Below, piece by piece: positions 27,247-34,945 of a stretch of DNA of 64,000 bases; the stretch's first letter is position 1, and the number at the start of each line of letters is the position of its first letter. Below the pieces are notes generated by a model. The model saw only the letters and a list, made by a program, of their open reading frames with translations, did not search any database and was not told where the DNA came from. This DNA is from Pseudomonas alcaliphila JAB1 (lineage in GTDB: Bacteria; Pseudomonadota; Gammaproteobacteria; Pseudomonadales; Pseudomonadaceae), in the NCBI RefSeq assembly GCF_001941865.1, contig NZ_CP016162.1, forward strand, positions 310,001 to 374,000. The letters run 5' to 3'. A program made the translations under genes and the position numbers.

Positions 27247-27636
27247 ATGAGCAATATCCCCGCCGATCTGCGTTATGCCGCCAGCCACGAGTGGGCGCGC
27301 CTGGAGGCTGACGGTAGCGTGACCGTGGGCATCTCCGACCACGCCCAGGAAGCCCTCGGCGACGTGGTATTCATCGAGCTGCCGGAAGTCGGCAAGCAAC
27401 TGAACGCCGGCCAGGAAGCCGGTGTGGTGGAGTCGGTCAAGGCTGCCTCCGACATCTATGCGCCGGTTGGCGGCGAAGTGATCGCCATCAACGAAGCGCT
27501 GGCTGACAGCCCGGAAAGCGTCAACAGCGACCCCTATGGCAGCTGGTTCTTCAAGCTCAAGCCGAGCGACACCAGCGAGCTGGACAAGCTGCTGGACGCT
27601 GCCGCCTATCAGGCTGCCGCTGACGCCGACGCCTGA
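27247..27636 (+). CDS. gcvH: Glycine cleavage system H protein (lipoyl carrier)
   Basis: A 129-aa lipoylated shuttle protein of the glycine cleavage complex. The start [20 protein letters not shown] is typical. The lipoylated lysine is in [15 protein letters not shown]. The length agrees with the family (about 127-131). It is downstream of gcvT with its own AGGA site and a strong terminator after it. Confidence 0.98.
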   Translation: MSNIPADLRYAASHEWARLEADGSVTVGISDHAQEALGDVVFIELPEVGKQLNAGQEAGVVESVKAASDIYAPVGGEVIAINEALADSPESVNSDPYGSWFFKLKPSDTSELDKLLDAAAYQAAADADA

Positions 27637-27654
27637 TTCATCAGGCCTCGATCC

Positions 27655-27678
27655 AGAAACCCGCTGCGGCGGGTTTCT
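27655..27678 (+). terminator. Rho-independent terminator after gcvH
   Basis: AGAAACCCGC-tgcg-GCGGGTTTCT is a perfect 10-bp stem with a four-base loop, followed by a short T-rich stretch. Confidence 0.85.
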
Positions 27679-27723
27679 GCGTTTCTGGGCTCCGCTAATG
27701 AATTCGCTTGTAGGGCGTCAGTG

Positions 27724-27811
27724 GTAGCCCGGATGTAATCCGGGGAGTGACGATACCCGTGTGGGAGGCGCTTCAGCGGCGAGCTCTTGTCGCGGCTAAA
27801 GCCCCTCCCAC
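27724..27811. repeat. Single REP and a REP pair between gcvH and the ArsR-type gene
   Basis: GTAGCCCGGATGTAATCCGG at 27724-27745 is a single unit. GTGGGAGGCGCTTCAGCGGC at 27761 onward is mirrored by GCGGCTAAAGCCCCTCCCAC ending at 27811. Apart from these, the gcvH terminator and the operator at 27920, nothing else was recognised in this 324-base gap. Confidence 0.8.
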
Positions 27812-27919
27812 GATTTGTGCTGTGCATGCGTCGGTTGATGCAGATTGGCGCGTTCCTGTAAGGCCTGTTCAGTCCCCTTCTTAACCGCTGGTCAGCTGTG
27901 CTAACACTTTCCTGAAATA

Positions 27920-27941
27920 CAATATATAAAAATACATATTG
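27920..27941 (+). promoter_or_regulatory. AT-rich dyad operator for the BigR-type regulator
   Basis: CAATAT-ataaaaatac-ATATTG, an inverted repeat 20 bases before the regulator ATG, in an otherwise GC-rich background. BigR operators in Xylella and Agrobacterium are similar AT-rich palindromes overlapping the -10 region. Autoregulation of the operon is therefore likely. Confidence 0.6.
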
Positions 27942-27960
27942 TTTTGAGTGAAGGTGTCCC

Positions 27961-28275
27961 ATGGATGAACCCATCGATATCCAGCAACTGCGCGCCAATG
28001 CCGATGCTGCCGGGCAACTGCTCAAGGCATTGGCCAATCCGGATCGCCTGCTGCTGCTTTGCCAACTGTCGCAGGGTGAGCGCAACGTCAGTGAGCTGGA
28101 GGCGCTGCTTGGTATCCAGCAGCCCACGCTGTCCCAGCAACTGGCCGTGCTGCGTCGTGAAGGGCTGGTGGCAACCCGTCGCGACGGCAAGCAGATCTTC
28201 TATCGCATCAGCAGTCCTGCGGCGCTGGCCGTGATCGAAACCCTGTATCGGCTGTTCTGCGAGGGCCAGCAATGA
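27961..28275 (+). CDS. ArsR-family repressor, BigR/SqrR-type sulfane-sulfur sensor
   Basis: A 104-aa winged-helix repressor (KALANPDRLLLLCQLSQGER, recognition helix IQQPTLSQQLAVLRREGLV, wing TRRDGKQIFYRI). C34 and C100 are spaced by 66 residues, exactly as the sensing cysteines of SqrR (41/107) and BigR (42/108), which form a tetrasulfide link with reactive sulfur. The metal-binding cysteine pair ELCVCDL of arsenic or cadmium sensors is absent. It overlaps the next gene by four bases (ATGA), so it controls its own operon with the two YeeE/YedE genes. Confidence 0.85.
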   Translation: MDEPIDIQQLRANADAAGQLLKALANPDRLLLLCQLSQGERNVSELEALLGIQQPTLSQQLAVLRREGLVATRRDGKQIFYRISSPAALAVIETLYRLFCEGQQ

Positions 28276-28706
28276 GCATCGACTGGGCCAGCTTCACCCC
28301 CTGGACGGCCTTGGCCGGTGGCGCGCTGATCGGTCTGGCCGCCGCCATCTTTGCCCTGGCCAATGGCCGGGTGGCCGGTATCAGCGGTCTGCTCGGCAGC
28401 TTTCTGCAGCCAGGCGCAGAAGGGCGCGGCGAGAAGGTATTGTTCCTCCTCGGCCTGCTGTTGGCGCCGCTGCTGTGGGGGCTGTTCAGCGCCTTGCCAG
28501 CGATCAGCTTCGATGGCGGCGCGCTGTCGCTGATTGGCGCCGGTTTGCTGGTGGGCATCGGCACGCGCTACAGCTCCGGCTGCACCAGCGGCCATGGCGT
28601 ATGCGGCATCTCGCGCCTGTCGCCGCGCTCCATGGTGGCGACCCTGTGCTTCATGGCCACGGGTTTCATCACGGTCTTTGTCCTGCGTCATCTGCTGGGG
28701 GGCTGA
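28272..28706 (+). CDS. YeeE/YedE-family membrane protein (PmpA-like half)
   Basis: A 144-aa inner-membrane protein with about four hydrophobic segments and the family motif [20 protein letters not shown], in which two cysteines lie near the pore. YeeE/YedE proteins move thiosulfate or related sulfur compounds. Two-gene forms (PmpA/PmpB) correspond to the two halves of the single-chain protein. It overlaps the sensor gene and is separated from the second half by two bases. Confidence 0.88.
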   Translation: MSIDWASFTPWTALAGGALIGLAAAIFALANGRVAGISGLLGSFLQPGAEGRGEKVLFLLGLLLAPLLWGLFSALPAISFDGGALSLIGAGLLVGIGTRYSSGCTSGHGVCGISRLSPRSMVATLCFMATGFITVFVLRHLLGG

Positions 28707-28708
28707 AC

Positions 28709-29128
28709 ATGGCCAGACTGAGTGCATTCGTGGCCGGTCTGCTGTTCGGCCTTGGCCTGCTGCTGGCCGGTATGGCCGACCCGGTCAAGGTGCTGGCCTT
28801 TCTCGATCTGGCCGGTGCCTGGGACCCGTCTCTCGCCCTGGTGATGGTGGGTGCCATCGGCGTGGCGGCGTTGCCGTTGCACCTGGCGCAACGGCGCGCC
28901 AGGGCACTGCTCGGTGGCGCCATGCAGTTACCGACGCGTCGTGACCTTGATGCTCGCCTGATTGGTGGCAGCCTGCTGTTCGGCGTCGGTTGGGGTATCG
29001 CTGGCATCTGTCCGGGGCCGGCCGTTGTCATCCTGCTGACCGGGCACTGGCAGGCCCTGCTGTTCGTCGCGGCGATGCTCGCTGGGATGCTGATCTTTAC
29101 CGCGCTGGAAGGCCGGCGCGGGCGTTGA
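28709..29128 (+). CDS. YeeE/YedE-family membrane protein (PmpB-like half)
   Basis: A 139-aa inner-membrane protein, the second half of the sulfur transporter. It starts MARLSAFVAGLLFGLGLLLA, then GMADPVKVLAFLDLAGAWDP, and ends with the signature GVGWGIAGICPGPAVV containing one conserved cysteine. The start at 28709 is preceded by GGGGGGCTGAAC and follows the stop of the first half by two bases. A possible TTGA overlap links it to the broken DUF2892 gene behind it. Confidence 0.87.
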   Translation: MARLSAFVAGLLFGLGLLLAGMADPVKVLAFLDLAGAWDPSLALVMVGAIGVAALPLHLAQRRARALLGGAMQLPTRRDLDARLIGGSLLFGVGWGIAGICPGPAVVILLTGHWQALLFVAAMLAGMLIFTALEGRRGR

Positions 29129-29329
29129 CCTGGAGAACCTCGATCAAAGCCAATGTTGGAACGCTCGAGCGCAGTCTGCGCATTGCCGCAGGTCTGATTC
29201 TTATCGCGCTGAGCCTGGCCGGTCAGCGGTCTGTGGGGCTGGATCGGTGTGGTACCACTGGCGACCGGTGTTTTCCGTTTTTGCCCGGCGTATCCACTGC
29301 TGGGTATCAACACCTGCAAAATGAAATGA
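29125..29329 (+). pseudogene. DUF2892 (YgaP C-terminal-like) membrane protein gene with frameshift
   Basis: The first frame reads SIKANVGTLERSLRIAAGLI then LIALSLAG. The typical second half, SGLWGWIGVVPLATGVFRFC then PAYPLLGINTCKMK, is only found in the +1 frame. The switch falls near 29221-29225 and one extra base explains it. No ATG is present at the expected start: a GGAGA site is followed by ATC AAA, and TTG at 29125 overlapping the previous stop is the only start candidate. DUF2892 proteins commonly accompany sulfur-handling operons. It could also be a sequencing error. Confidence 0.75.
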
Positions 29330-29362
29330 AACATATCCACTGAGGTGGCATGCATGTGCGGC

Positions 29363-29376
29363 TTGATGTAGATCAA
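29363..29376 (+). promoter_or_regulatory. ANR/FNR box upstream of the di-haem peroxidase
   Basis: TTGATGTAGATCAA is a perfect match to TTGATnnnnATCAA. It is centred about 77 bases before the peroxidase ATG. This implies activation under low oxygen by ANR (or DNR), as is known for the P. aeruginosa cytochrome c peroxidase gene. Confidence 0.85.
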
Positions 29377-29446
29377 GTCGCCCCGGGTTTGCGCTGGGCA
29401 TGGTCAGGACATAACCAGAACAGCCAATACCTGAGGAGATACACAC

Positions 29447-30436
29447 ATGCGCACTCTGAGCCTGATGGCCGGGTTGTGCCTGGGCGCCAGCGCCTGGGCC
29501 AATGTACCGGCCAACGAACCCGTCGAGCCTATCGCAGCGGCCGAGATCATCGATCCGGCCAAGGTGGAACTGGGCAAGCAGCTGTTCTTCGACCCGCGCC
29601 TGTCGCGCTCGGGGTTCATTTCCTGCAACTCCTGCCACAACCTGTCGATGGGTGGCAGTGACAACCTGCCCAGCTCCATCGGTCACAACTGGCAGCAAGG
29701 GCCGATCAATTCGCCCACGGTGCTCAATTCCAGCCTCAACCTCGCGCAGTTCTGGGATGGCCGCGCCGCCGATCTCAAGGAACAGGCTGCCGGCCCCATC
29801 GCCAACCCTATGGAGATGGCCTTCACCCACATTCTCGCCATCGACGTGCTGCGCTCGATCCCGCAGTACCGCGAGTCGTTCAAGGCCGTGTACAAGACCG
29901 ACGAGATCACCCTGGATGAAGTGACCGACGCCATCGCCGAGTTCGAGAAAACCCTGGTCACGCCCAATTCGCGCTTCGACCTATGGCTTAAGGGCGACCA
30001 GCAGGCCATCACCCAGGCCGAACGGGAGGGCTACGAGCTGTTCAAGTCCATCGGCTGCGTCGCCTGTCACAACGGTCCGGCGTTGGGTGGCAACTCGTTC
30101 CAGAAGATGGGGCTGGTCGAACCCTACGAAACCAGCAATCCGGCCGAGGGAGTGGCTGGCCTGACCGGCAAGGACGCCGACCGCTTCAAGTTCAAGGTGC
30201 CGACCCTGCGCAACGTCGAACTGACCTATCCCTACTTCCACGACGGCGCCTACTGGAAGCTGGAGGAGTCGGTGGACATCATGGCGCGCTTGCAGCTCGG
30301 CCGGCAGTTGAGCGAAGGCGAGATCGGTAAGATCACCGCCTTTCTCAAGACCCTGACCGGCGAGCAGCCGAGCTTCGCCCTGCCGATCCTGCCGCCGTCG
30401 AACAACGATACGCCGCGGCCGCAGCCGTTCGAGTGA
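29447..30436 (+). CDS. ccpR: Di-haem cytochrome c peroxidase
   Basis: A 329-aa periplasmic enzyme that reduces hydrogen peroxide with electrons from small cytochromes c. There is a signal peptide (MRTLSLMAGLCLGASAWANV), a low-potential haem site CNSCH near residue 63, a high-potential haem site CVACH near 205, and family segments GKQLFFDPRLSRSGFISCNS and VPTLRNVELTYPYFHDG. The length is usual for bacterial CcpA. An ANR box upstream and a terminator downstream mark it as a single-gene, oxygen-controlled unit. Confidence 0.95.
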   Translation: MRTLSLMAGLCLGASAWANVPANEPVEPIAAAEIIDPAKVELGKQLFFDPRLSRSGFISCNSCHNLSMGGSDNLPSSIGHNWQQGPINSPTVLNSSLNLAQFWDGRAADLKEQAAGPIANPMEMAFTHILAIDVLRSIPQYRESFKAVYKTDEITLDEVTDAIAEFEKTLVTPNSRFDLWLKGDQQAITQAEREGYELFKSIGCVACHNGPALGGNSFQKMGLVEPYETSNPAEGVAGLTGKDADRFKFKVPTLRNVELTYPYFHDGAYWKLEESVDIMARLQLGRQLSEGEIGKITAFLKTLTGEQPSFALPILPPSNNDTPRPQPFE

Positions 30437-30451
30437 GTTGGCGCTAACGAA

Positions 30452-30475
30452 AACGCCCGGCATGTGCCGGGCGTT
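30452..30475 (+). terminator. Terminator hairpin after the peroxidase gene
   Basis: AACGCCCGGC-atg-TGCCGGGCGTT, preceded by an A run (CGAAAACG). There is only a short T stretch on the plus strand. Confidence 0.7.
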
Positions 30476-30482
30476 CATAGAT

Positions 30483-30532
30483 GTAGGGCGGTTGAAACCC
30501 GCCAGCAGCGGTGCGGGTTACACCCGCCCTAC
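30483..30532. repeat. REP pair between ccpR and aguA
   Basis: GTAGGGCGGTTGAAACCCGC faces GCGGGTTACACCCGCCCTAC, a slightly decayed pair of the GTAGGGCGGG type between two convergent genes. Confidence 0.82.
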
Positions 30533-30537
30533 ATGGT

Positions 30538-31644
30538 TCAGCGCCCTTGCGGCGCCGGCTGCTGCTGGGTGATGCAGTGGATATTGCCACCACCGAGCAG
30601 AATCTCGCGGCCCGGCACCATCACCACGCGATGCTCGGGGAAGATGCGCTGCAGAATCGCGCGGGCCTCTTCGTCCTTCGGGTCATCGAAGCTCGGCGCG
30701 ACGATGCCGCCGTTGACGATAAGGAAGTTGACGTAGGAGCCGGCCAGGCGAACCTCCGGGCTGCGCTCCTGGCTGCCATCGACGATATCGACGCCCGTGC
30801 ACTCTTCGGCCGTGGCGTGGATCGGGCCGGGAATCGGCATCTTGTGCACGGTCAGTTGGCGGCCCTTGGCGTCGCGAGCGCTTTCCAGCACGCGCATGGC
30901 GGCCTGGCAGCGCGGGTAGTTGGGATCATTCGCATCGTCGGTCCAGGCCAGCAGCACCTCGCCTGGGCGCACGTAGCAGCAGAAGTTGTCGACGTGGCCG
31001 TCGGTTTCGTCGTTGTACAGGCCGTCCGGCAGCCAGATCACCGTGTCGATGGCCAGGTGCTCGTGCAGCACGGCCTCGATCTCTTCGCGCGACAGGTGCG
31101 GGTTGCGGTTCTTGTTCAGCAGGCACTCTTCGGTGGTGATCAAGGTGCCTTCGCCATCGACATGGATCGAGCCACCCTCGAGCACGAAACCTTCGGTGCG
31201 ATAACGCTTGCAGCCTTCGATCTCGAGAATCTTGCGCGCCACCTGGTCGTCACGCAGCCAGGGCCAGTACAGGCCGCCGTCGAAGCCGCCCCAGGCGTTG
31301 AACGCCCAGTCCACGCCGCGCACTTCGCCGCTGGCGTTGGTGACGAAGGTCGGGCCGGTGTCGCGCACCCAGGCGTCGTCGGTGGTGATTTCCACCAGAC
31401 GGATGTTGGCGTCATCCAGGCGCGCGCGTGCGTTTTCGTACTGCGCCGCGGATACGCATGCGGTCACCGGTTCGAACTGGGCGATGGCCTTGGCCACGGC
31501 GGTGAAGGCCGCCTGCGCCGGCTTGCCGCCGTTGCGCCAGTTGTCCGGGCGCTCGGGCCAGACCATCCAGGTCTGGCTGTGCGGTGCCCACTCGGCGGGC
31601 ATGTGGAAACCATCGGCGCGTGGCGTGGTGTTCAGCGTGGTCAT
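30538..31644 (-). CDS. aguA: Agmatine deiminase
   Basis: A 368-aa enzyme hydrolysing agmatine to N-carbamoylputrescine and ammonia. It is a guanidino-modifying (PAD-like) beta/alpha propeller with the catalytic cysteine C357 in [13 protein letters not shown], the histidine/glutamate segment [20 protein letters not shown], and [10 protein letters not shown] (catalytic Asp). The start [19 protein letters not shown] matches the family and length. It follows aguB on the same strand with a REP pair in the 70-base gap, as in the PAO1 aguBA operon (PA0292-PA0293). Confidence 0.97.
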   Translation of the reverse strand: MTTLNTTPRADGFHMPAEWAPHSQTWMVWPERPDNWRNGGKPAQAAFTAVAKAIAQFEPVTACVSAAQYENARARLDDANIRLVEITTDDAWVRDTGPTFVTNASGEVRGVDWAFNAWGGFDGGLYWPWLRDDQVARKILEIEGCKRYRTEGFVLEGGSIHVDGEGTLITTEECLLNKNRNPHLSREEIEAVLHEHLAIDTVIWLPDGLYNDETDGHVDNFCCYVRPGEVLLAWTDDANDPNYPRCQAAMRVLESARDAKGRQLTVHKMPIPGPIHATAEECTGVDIVDGSQERSPEVRLAGSYVNFLIVNGGIVAPSFDDPKDEEARAILQRIFPEHRVVMVPGREILLGGGNIHCITQQQPAPQGR

Positions 31645-31653
31645 GTTTCACCT

Positions 31654-31712
31654 GTAGCCCGGATGCAATCCGGGGAGTCGTGAGAAAAAGCCCCGGATTG
31701 CATCCGGGCTAC
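31654..31712. repeat. REP pair, GTAGCCCGGATGCAATCCGGG type, between aguB and aguA
   Basis: GTAGCCCGGATGCAATCCGG and the mirrored CCGGATTGCATCCGGGCTAC flank a 15-base spacer. It lies inside the aguBA operon and could reduce or stabilise expression of the downstream aguA message. Confidence 0.88.
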
Positions 31713-31714
31713 GT

Positions 31715-32596
31715 TCATTCGGATGGGGTTTCACCATCGAGCGTGGAAAGCGGCCAGTATAGGTTCGGCCGGCGGTCGCGGAACACACCCCAGGCGGTGC
31801 GCACCTTCTCCAGCTCGGTCAGATCGAAGCTGTGCACCAGCACGCCTTCCTCGGTCTGGTTCAGCTCCTCGACCTTCTCGCCGAACTGGTTGGCGATGAA
31901 CGAGCTGCCGTAGAAGGTGATGTCGTAGCCGTCCTGTTCTTCGCGGCCGATGCGGTTGCTGGCCACCAGCGGCATCAGGTTGGCGCCGGCATGGCCCTGC
32001 TGCACACGCTGCCAGTGATCGCGCGAGCTGATGTTGGCATCGTGCGGTTCGCTGCCGATGGCGGTCGGGTAGAAGAGGATTTCCGCGCCCATCAGCGCCA
32101 TGCTGCGCGCGCATTCCGGGAACCACTGATCCCAGCAGATGCCGACACCGATGCGGGCATAAGCGGTGTCCCAGACCTTGAAGCCGGTATCGCCCGGATT
32201 GAAGTAGTACTTCTCGTGGTAGCCGGGGCCGTCCGGGATATGGCTTTTCCGATAAATACCGAGATTGCTGCCGTCGGCATCAATGATGGCGATGCTGTTG
32301 AAGCGCGCGCGGCCGGCGCGCTCGAAGAAGCTGATCGGCAGCACCACCTGCAGCTCGGCAGCGACCTTCTGGAAGTGCTGGATGGCCGGATTTTCCGCCA
32401 CCGTGGTGGCCAGCTGGGTGTAGTCGGCGTTCGGTTTCTGGCAGAAGTAGGGCGCCTCGAACAGCTCCTGGATCAGGATGATCTGGGCGCCCTGGGCTGC
32501 CGCCTGGCGTACCAGCCTCTCGGCGTTGGCGATGTTCGCGGGGGTATCCCAGGAGCAGGCCATCTGGGTCGCAGCGACGGTAACGATACGGGACAT
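31715..32596 (-). CDS. aguB: N-carbamoylputrescine amidohydrolase
   Basis: A 293-aa nitrilase-superfamily enzyme converting N-carbamoylputrescine to putrescine, CO2 and ammonia. The catalytic triad is E44 (LIQELFEAPYFC), K117 (YRKSHIPDGPGY) and C154 (GICWDQWFPE). The chain ends SLYW-like PNLYWPLSTLDG as usual. It is the first gene of aguBA. Its promoter lies in the 260-base gap to aguR, which contains an AT-rich dyad. Confidence 0.97.
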   Translation of the reverse strand: MSRIVTVAATQMACSWDTPANIANAERLVRQAAAQGAQIILIQELFEAPYFCQKPNADYTQLATTVAENPAIQHFQKVAAELQVVLPISFFERAGRARFNSIAIIDADGSNLGIYRKSHIPDGPGYHEKYYFNPGDTGFKVWDTAYARIGVGICWDQWFPECARSMALMGAEILFYPTAIGSEPHDANISSRDHWQRVQQGHAGANLMPLVASNRIGREEQDGYDITFYGSSFIANQFGEKVEELNQTEEGVLVHSFDLTELEKVRTAWGVFRDRRPNLYWPLSTLDGETPSE

Positions 32597-32679
32597 GAAG
32601 CACCTCTTGGCTCGTTCGCAGGCCGCTCCGGCGGCCCATTCAGAGTGCCGTGGCTGAACATCGACCAGGGCGGGATGTT

Positions 32680-32703
32680 CGATTTATATCCGATAAATAT
32701 CGG
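32680..32703 (-). promoter_or_regulatory. AT-rich dyad, candidate AguR operator for aguBA
   Basis: CCGATA-aa-TATCGG at 32690-32703 is a perfect palindrome, extended to the left by CGATTTATAT, so that ATTTAT and ATAAAT also pair. A further related sequence, ACGATTTTTATCGA, lies at about 32743-32756. All sit 80-160 bases upstream of aguB. AguR in P. aeruginosa represses aguBA and is released by agmatine or N-carbamoylputrescine; linking it to these sites is inference. Confidence 0.5.
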
Positions 32704-32856
32704 CATTAGAAGGTGCTTTTGTCGATTTGGCGAAATTAATACGATTTTTATCGAATTAAATCCATGTGCGACGCAGCGGCTCCGTGTGCGCCAATCAACT
32801 ATGGGGCGAGAAATTGGGGGCTTGGCTTCGGTGGCCTGGTGATCTCTACGCGGGGC

Positions 32857-33498
32857 TTACGCCAGTGGCGCAGGTCTCTTTGGCAGCGCGGCCGGCAGGT
32901 ACAGGCCCAGGTAGGCGTCGAATACGCGCATGCCTTCTTCGGCCAGGCGTGGTGTGATTTCGCCATGCAGTTGCACGGAGCGTGCGTAGACGCGATCACC
33001 CAGCTCCATGGCCAGGGCGAATACATCGATATCCGTCGGTAATTGCGGCAGGGGGAAGTGGCGCTCGAACAATGCTTGCATCAGGCGGCCCAGTTCGATG
33101 TCGTGCTGGTGGTCCGCTTGAGTGACTTCGGCCAGGCCGTGCTGGGCGAGGATCAACTGGCGCGCTGCGGCGTCGCGCGCGTAGATGCCCAGCATGCGTT
33201 GTTCGACGATACGCGACAGGTCATGCCAGGTGTTCAGGCTGGCATGCTCGACGGGCTCCTGCAGGCAGGCGCGAAAGGCTGCGTGCACGTCTGCAGTAAG
33301 GCCTTCGAGCAGGGCCGGTACGCTGGCGAAGAAGTGGTAGACCGAGGAGGGTGGAATCTTCGCGTGCTCGGCCACCGTGTAGATCGACAGATTGGCCACG
33401 CCTTGCTCGGCCAGCAGTTCGCGTGCTGCAGCGAGAATCACGGCAATACGTGCCTGGCTGCTGGCGCGCGGTTTGCGGGTGCTGGCGGGGCGCGACAT
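32857..33498 (-). CDS. aguR: TetR-family repressor AguR
   Basis: A 213-aa regulator with an N-terminal TetR HTH (AVILAAARELLAEQGVANLS, recognition part HAKIPPSSVYHFFASVPAL) and a helical ligand domain. The ATG at 33498 (MSRPASTRKP) has GAGGAG in front; an upstream codon would add 19 residues without support. The order binding protein - aguR - aguB - aguA is the same as PA0295-PA0292 in PAO1, which supports the name. Confidence 0.85.
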   Translation of the reverse strand: MSRPASTRKPRASSQARIAVILAAARELLAEQGVANLSIYTVAEHAKIPPSSVYHFFASVPALLEGLTADVHAAFRACLQEPVEHASLNTWHDLSRIVEQRMLGIYARDAAARQLILAQHGLAEVTQADHQHDIELGRLMQALFERHFPLPQLPTDIDVFALAMELGDRVYARSVQLHGEITPRLAEEGMRVFDAYLGLYLPAALPKRPAPLA

Positions 33499-33569
33499 GG
33501 TGAGCTCCTCGGTGGGCGAGGTGCTATTGGACGTCAGGCGGTATTGGCGAGGCAAGCTTCGCCATCTGC

Positions 33570-34628
33570 TCAGCTGCCGTCGCGAAAGCGCTGCCAGACG
33601 TTGTTGCGTACCTGGGCATGTTTCTCCGAGAGAACCTCCAGTGGATACAGGCGGCGCTTGGTGTCCTGATCCGGATACAGGCCGGGCTGCTGCAGCAGGG
33701 CGCTGTCGATGAACTGTGCAGAGCTGGCATTGCCGTTGGGGTAGAGCGTCTCGGCGGTGACCTGGGCGATCACCTGCGGCTGCATCAGGTAGTCGATGAA
33801 ACGGTGGGAGAGATCGGGGCGGCTGGCGTTGGCGGGAATCACCAGGTTGTCGACGAACAGTACCGAGCCCTCGTCCGGTACCACGAAGCGCACTGGCTGG
33901 CCGGCCTGGGCTGCGGCCAGGGCGTCACCGACCCAGGCCATGGCCAGGCACAGGTCGCCGCTGTTGAGATCTTCGATGTAGCGTTCGCTGTCGACGTAGC
34001 GCAGGTTCGGGCGCAGGGCGTCGAGTATCTCTCCAGCGCGCTCGACGCGGCTCGGGGCGCTGCGTGCCAGGCTGCGGCCCTGGTAGTTGAGCAGCAGCGA
34101 CAGGGTTTCATCCGGTGCATCCAGCACGCTGATGCCGCAACTGGCCAGGCGCTTGCTCTGTTCGACGTCGAACAGCAGGCTCCAGCTGTCCGGCAGGGGG
34201 CCACCATAGGCGGCCTCGGCTCGTGGGGTATTGATTGCCAGGCCAACCGCGCCCCACAGGTAGGGGACGGCGTGCTGGTTCTGCGGGTCGACCGCAGCCA
34301 GCTTGCTCAGCAGTTGCTTGTCCAGGTGCGTGCGGTTGGGCAGCAGGTTGAAATCCAGCGGGCGAATGCGGCCGCTGGCGATCAGCCCTGGCAGGTCGTT
34401 GTGCGAGGGCACGGCGATGTCGATGGGCTGACCGCTTTCCAGCGCTTGCGCCAACTCCTCGGCGCTGGCGAAGGTGTGGTATTCGACTTCGATGCCGGTG
34501 TCGCGAGTGAAGTTCTCCAGCACCTGCGGCGCGATGTAATCGTTCCAGTTGTAGACACGGATGCTGTCGGCGGCCTGAGCCAGGCCGCAGCTCAGGCCTA
34601 GCAGGATGGCGGCAAGAGCGCGTTGCAT
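33570..34628 (-). CDS. Polyamine ABC transporter periplasmic binding protein (PA0295-like)
   Basis: A 352-aa PotF/SpuD-family binding protein with signal peptide MQRALAAILLGLSCGLAQAA. The mature start DSIRVYNWNDYIAPQVLENF and AIN-type segment YLWGAVGLAINTPRAE are typical, but it is clearly more diverged than the three copies downstream of spuC. It is read toward aguR and may be co-transcribed with it. The ligand could be agmatine or a polyamine; no residue-level case can be made here. Confidence 0.88.
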   Translation of the reverse strand: MQRALAAILLGLSCGLAQAADSIRVYNWNDYIAPQVLENFTRDTGIEVEYHTFASAEELAQALESGQPIDIAVPSHNDLPGLIASGRIRPLDFNLLPNRTHLDKQLLSKLAAVDPQNQHAVPYLWGAVGLAINTPRAEAAYGGPLPDSWSLLFDVEQSKRLASCGISVLDAPDETLSLLLNYQGRSLARSAPSRVERAGEILDALRPNLRYVDSERYIEDLNSGDLCLAMAWVGDALAAAQAGQPVRFVVPDEGSVLFVDNLVIPANASRPDLSHRFIDYLMQPQVIAQVTAETLYPNGNASSAQFIDSALLQQPGLYPDQDTKRRLYPLEVLSEKHAQVRNNVWQRFRDGS

Positions 34629-34786
34629 GAGTAACTCCCCGATTGATCAAAGCAACAGTATCCGGCGGTCTTGTTCGCCGGGGGTTGATGCATGTCAGCG
34701 CAGTCGCCGTACGGCGAACCGCTGGCCCTGGTGCGGAGCGCCAGAGCAGGCAGTAGTTAGCAGGCAAAAAGAAGCCGGCTCTGTCA

Positions 34787-34922
34787 GGCCGTGTGAAAAC
34801 TACTGCGCTCGGCCATGCTGCGTTAAAAACAGGCTCAGAATGCTCATTTACCACTTGTAAACTGCGCTTCTTCGCCTGTTTTTGCCTTGCCTGACCTTCG
34901 CTCGCTACGTTTTTACACGGCC
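34787..34922 (+). repeat. Nested-palindrome intergenic repeat, copy 3
   Basis: The ends GGCCGTGTgAAAAC and GTTTTTACACGGCC are complementary. The inside shares CTGCGTTAAAAACA-GCTCA-AATGCTCAT and CGCCTGTTTTTGCCTTG with copy 1. A further pair, AAGCCGGC at 34772-34779 and GCCGGCTT at 34930-34937, encloses it, so the whole palindrome spans about 166 bases. It lies between spuI and the binding-protein gene and fills about half of the 317-base gap. Confidence 0.75.
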
Positions 34923-34945
34923 TTCTGCGGCCGGCTTTCTCGGTG

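Noticed and set aside
28709..29128. Earlier start for the second YeeE/YedE half, extending into the first
   Set aside because: The upstream frame lies inside the first half's coding region in another frame; the ATG two bases after its stop fits the family N-terminus.
34685..34698. TTGATGCATGTCAG as an ANR box for the polyamine receptor gene
   Set aside because: The second half-site has two mismatches in five, too weak to call.
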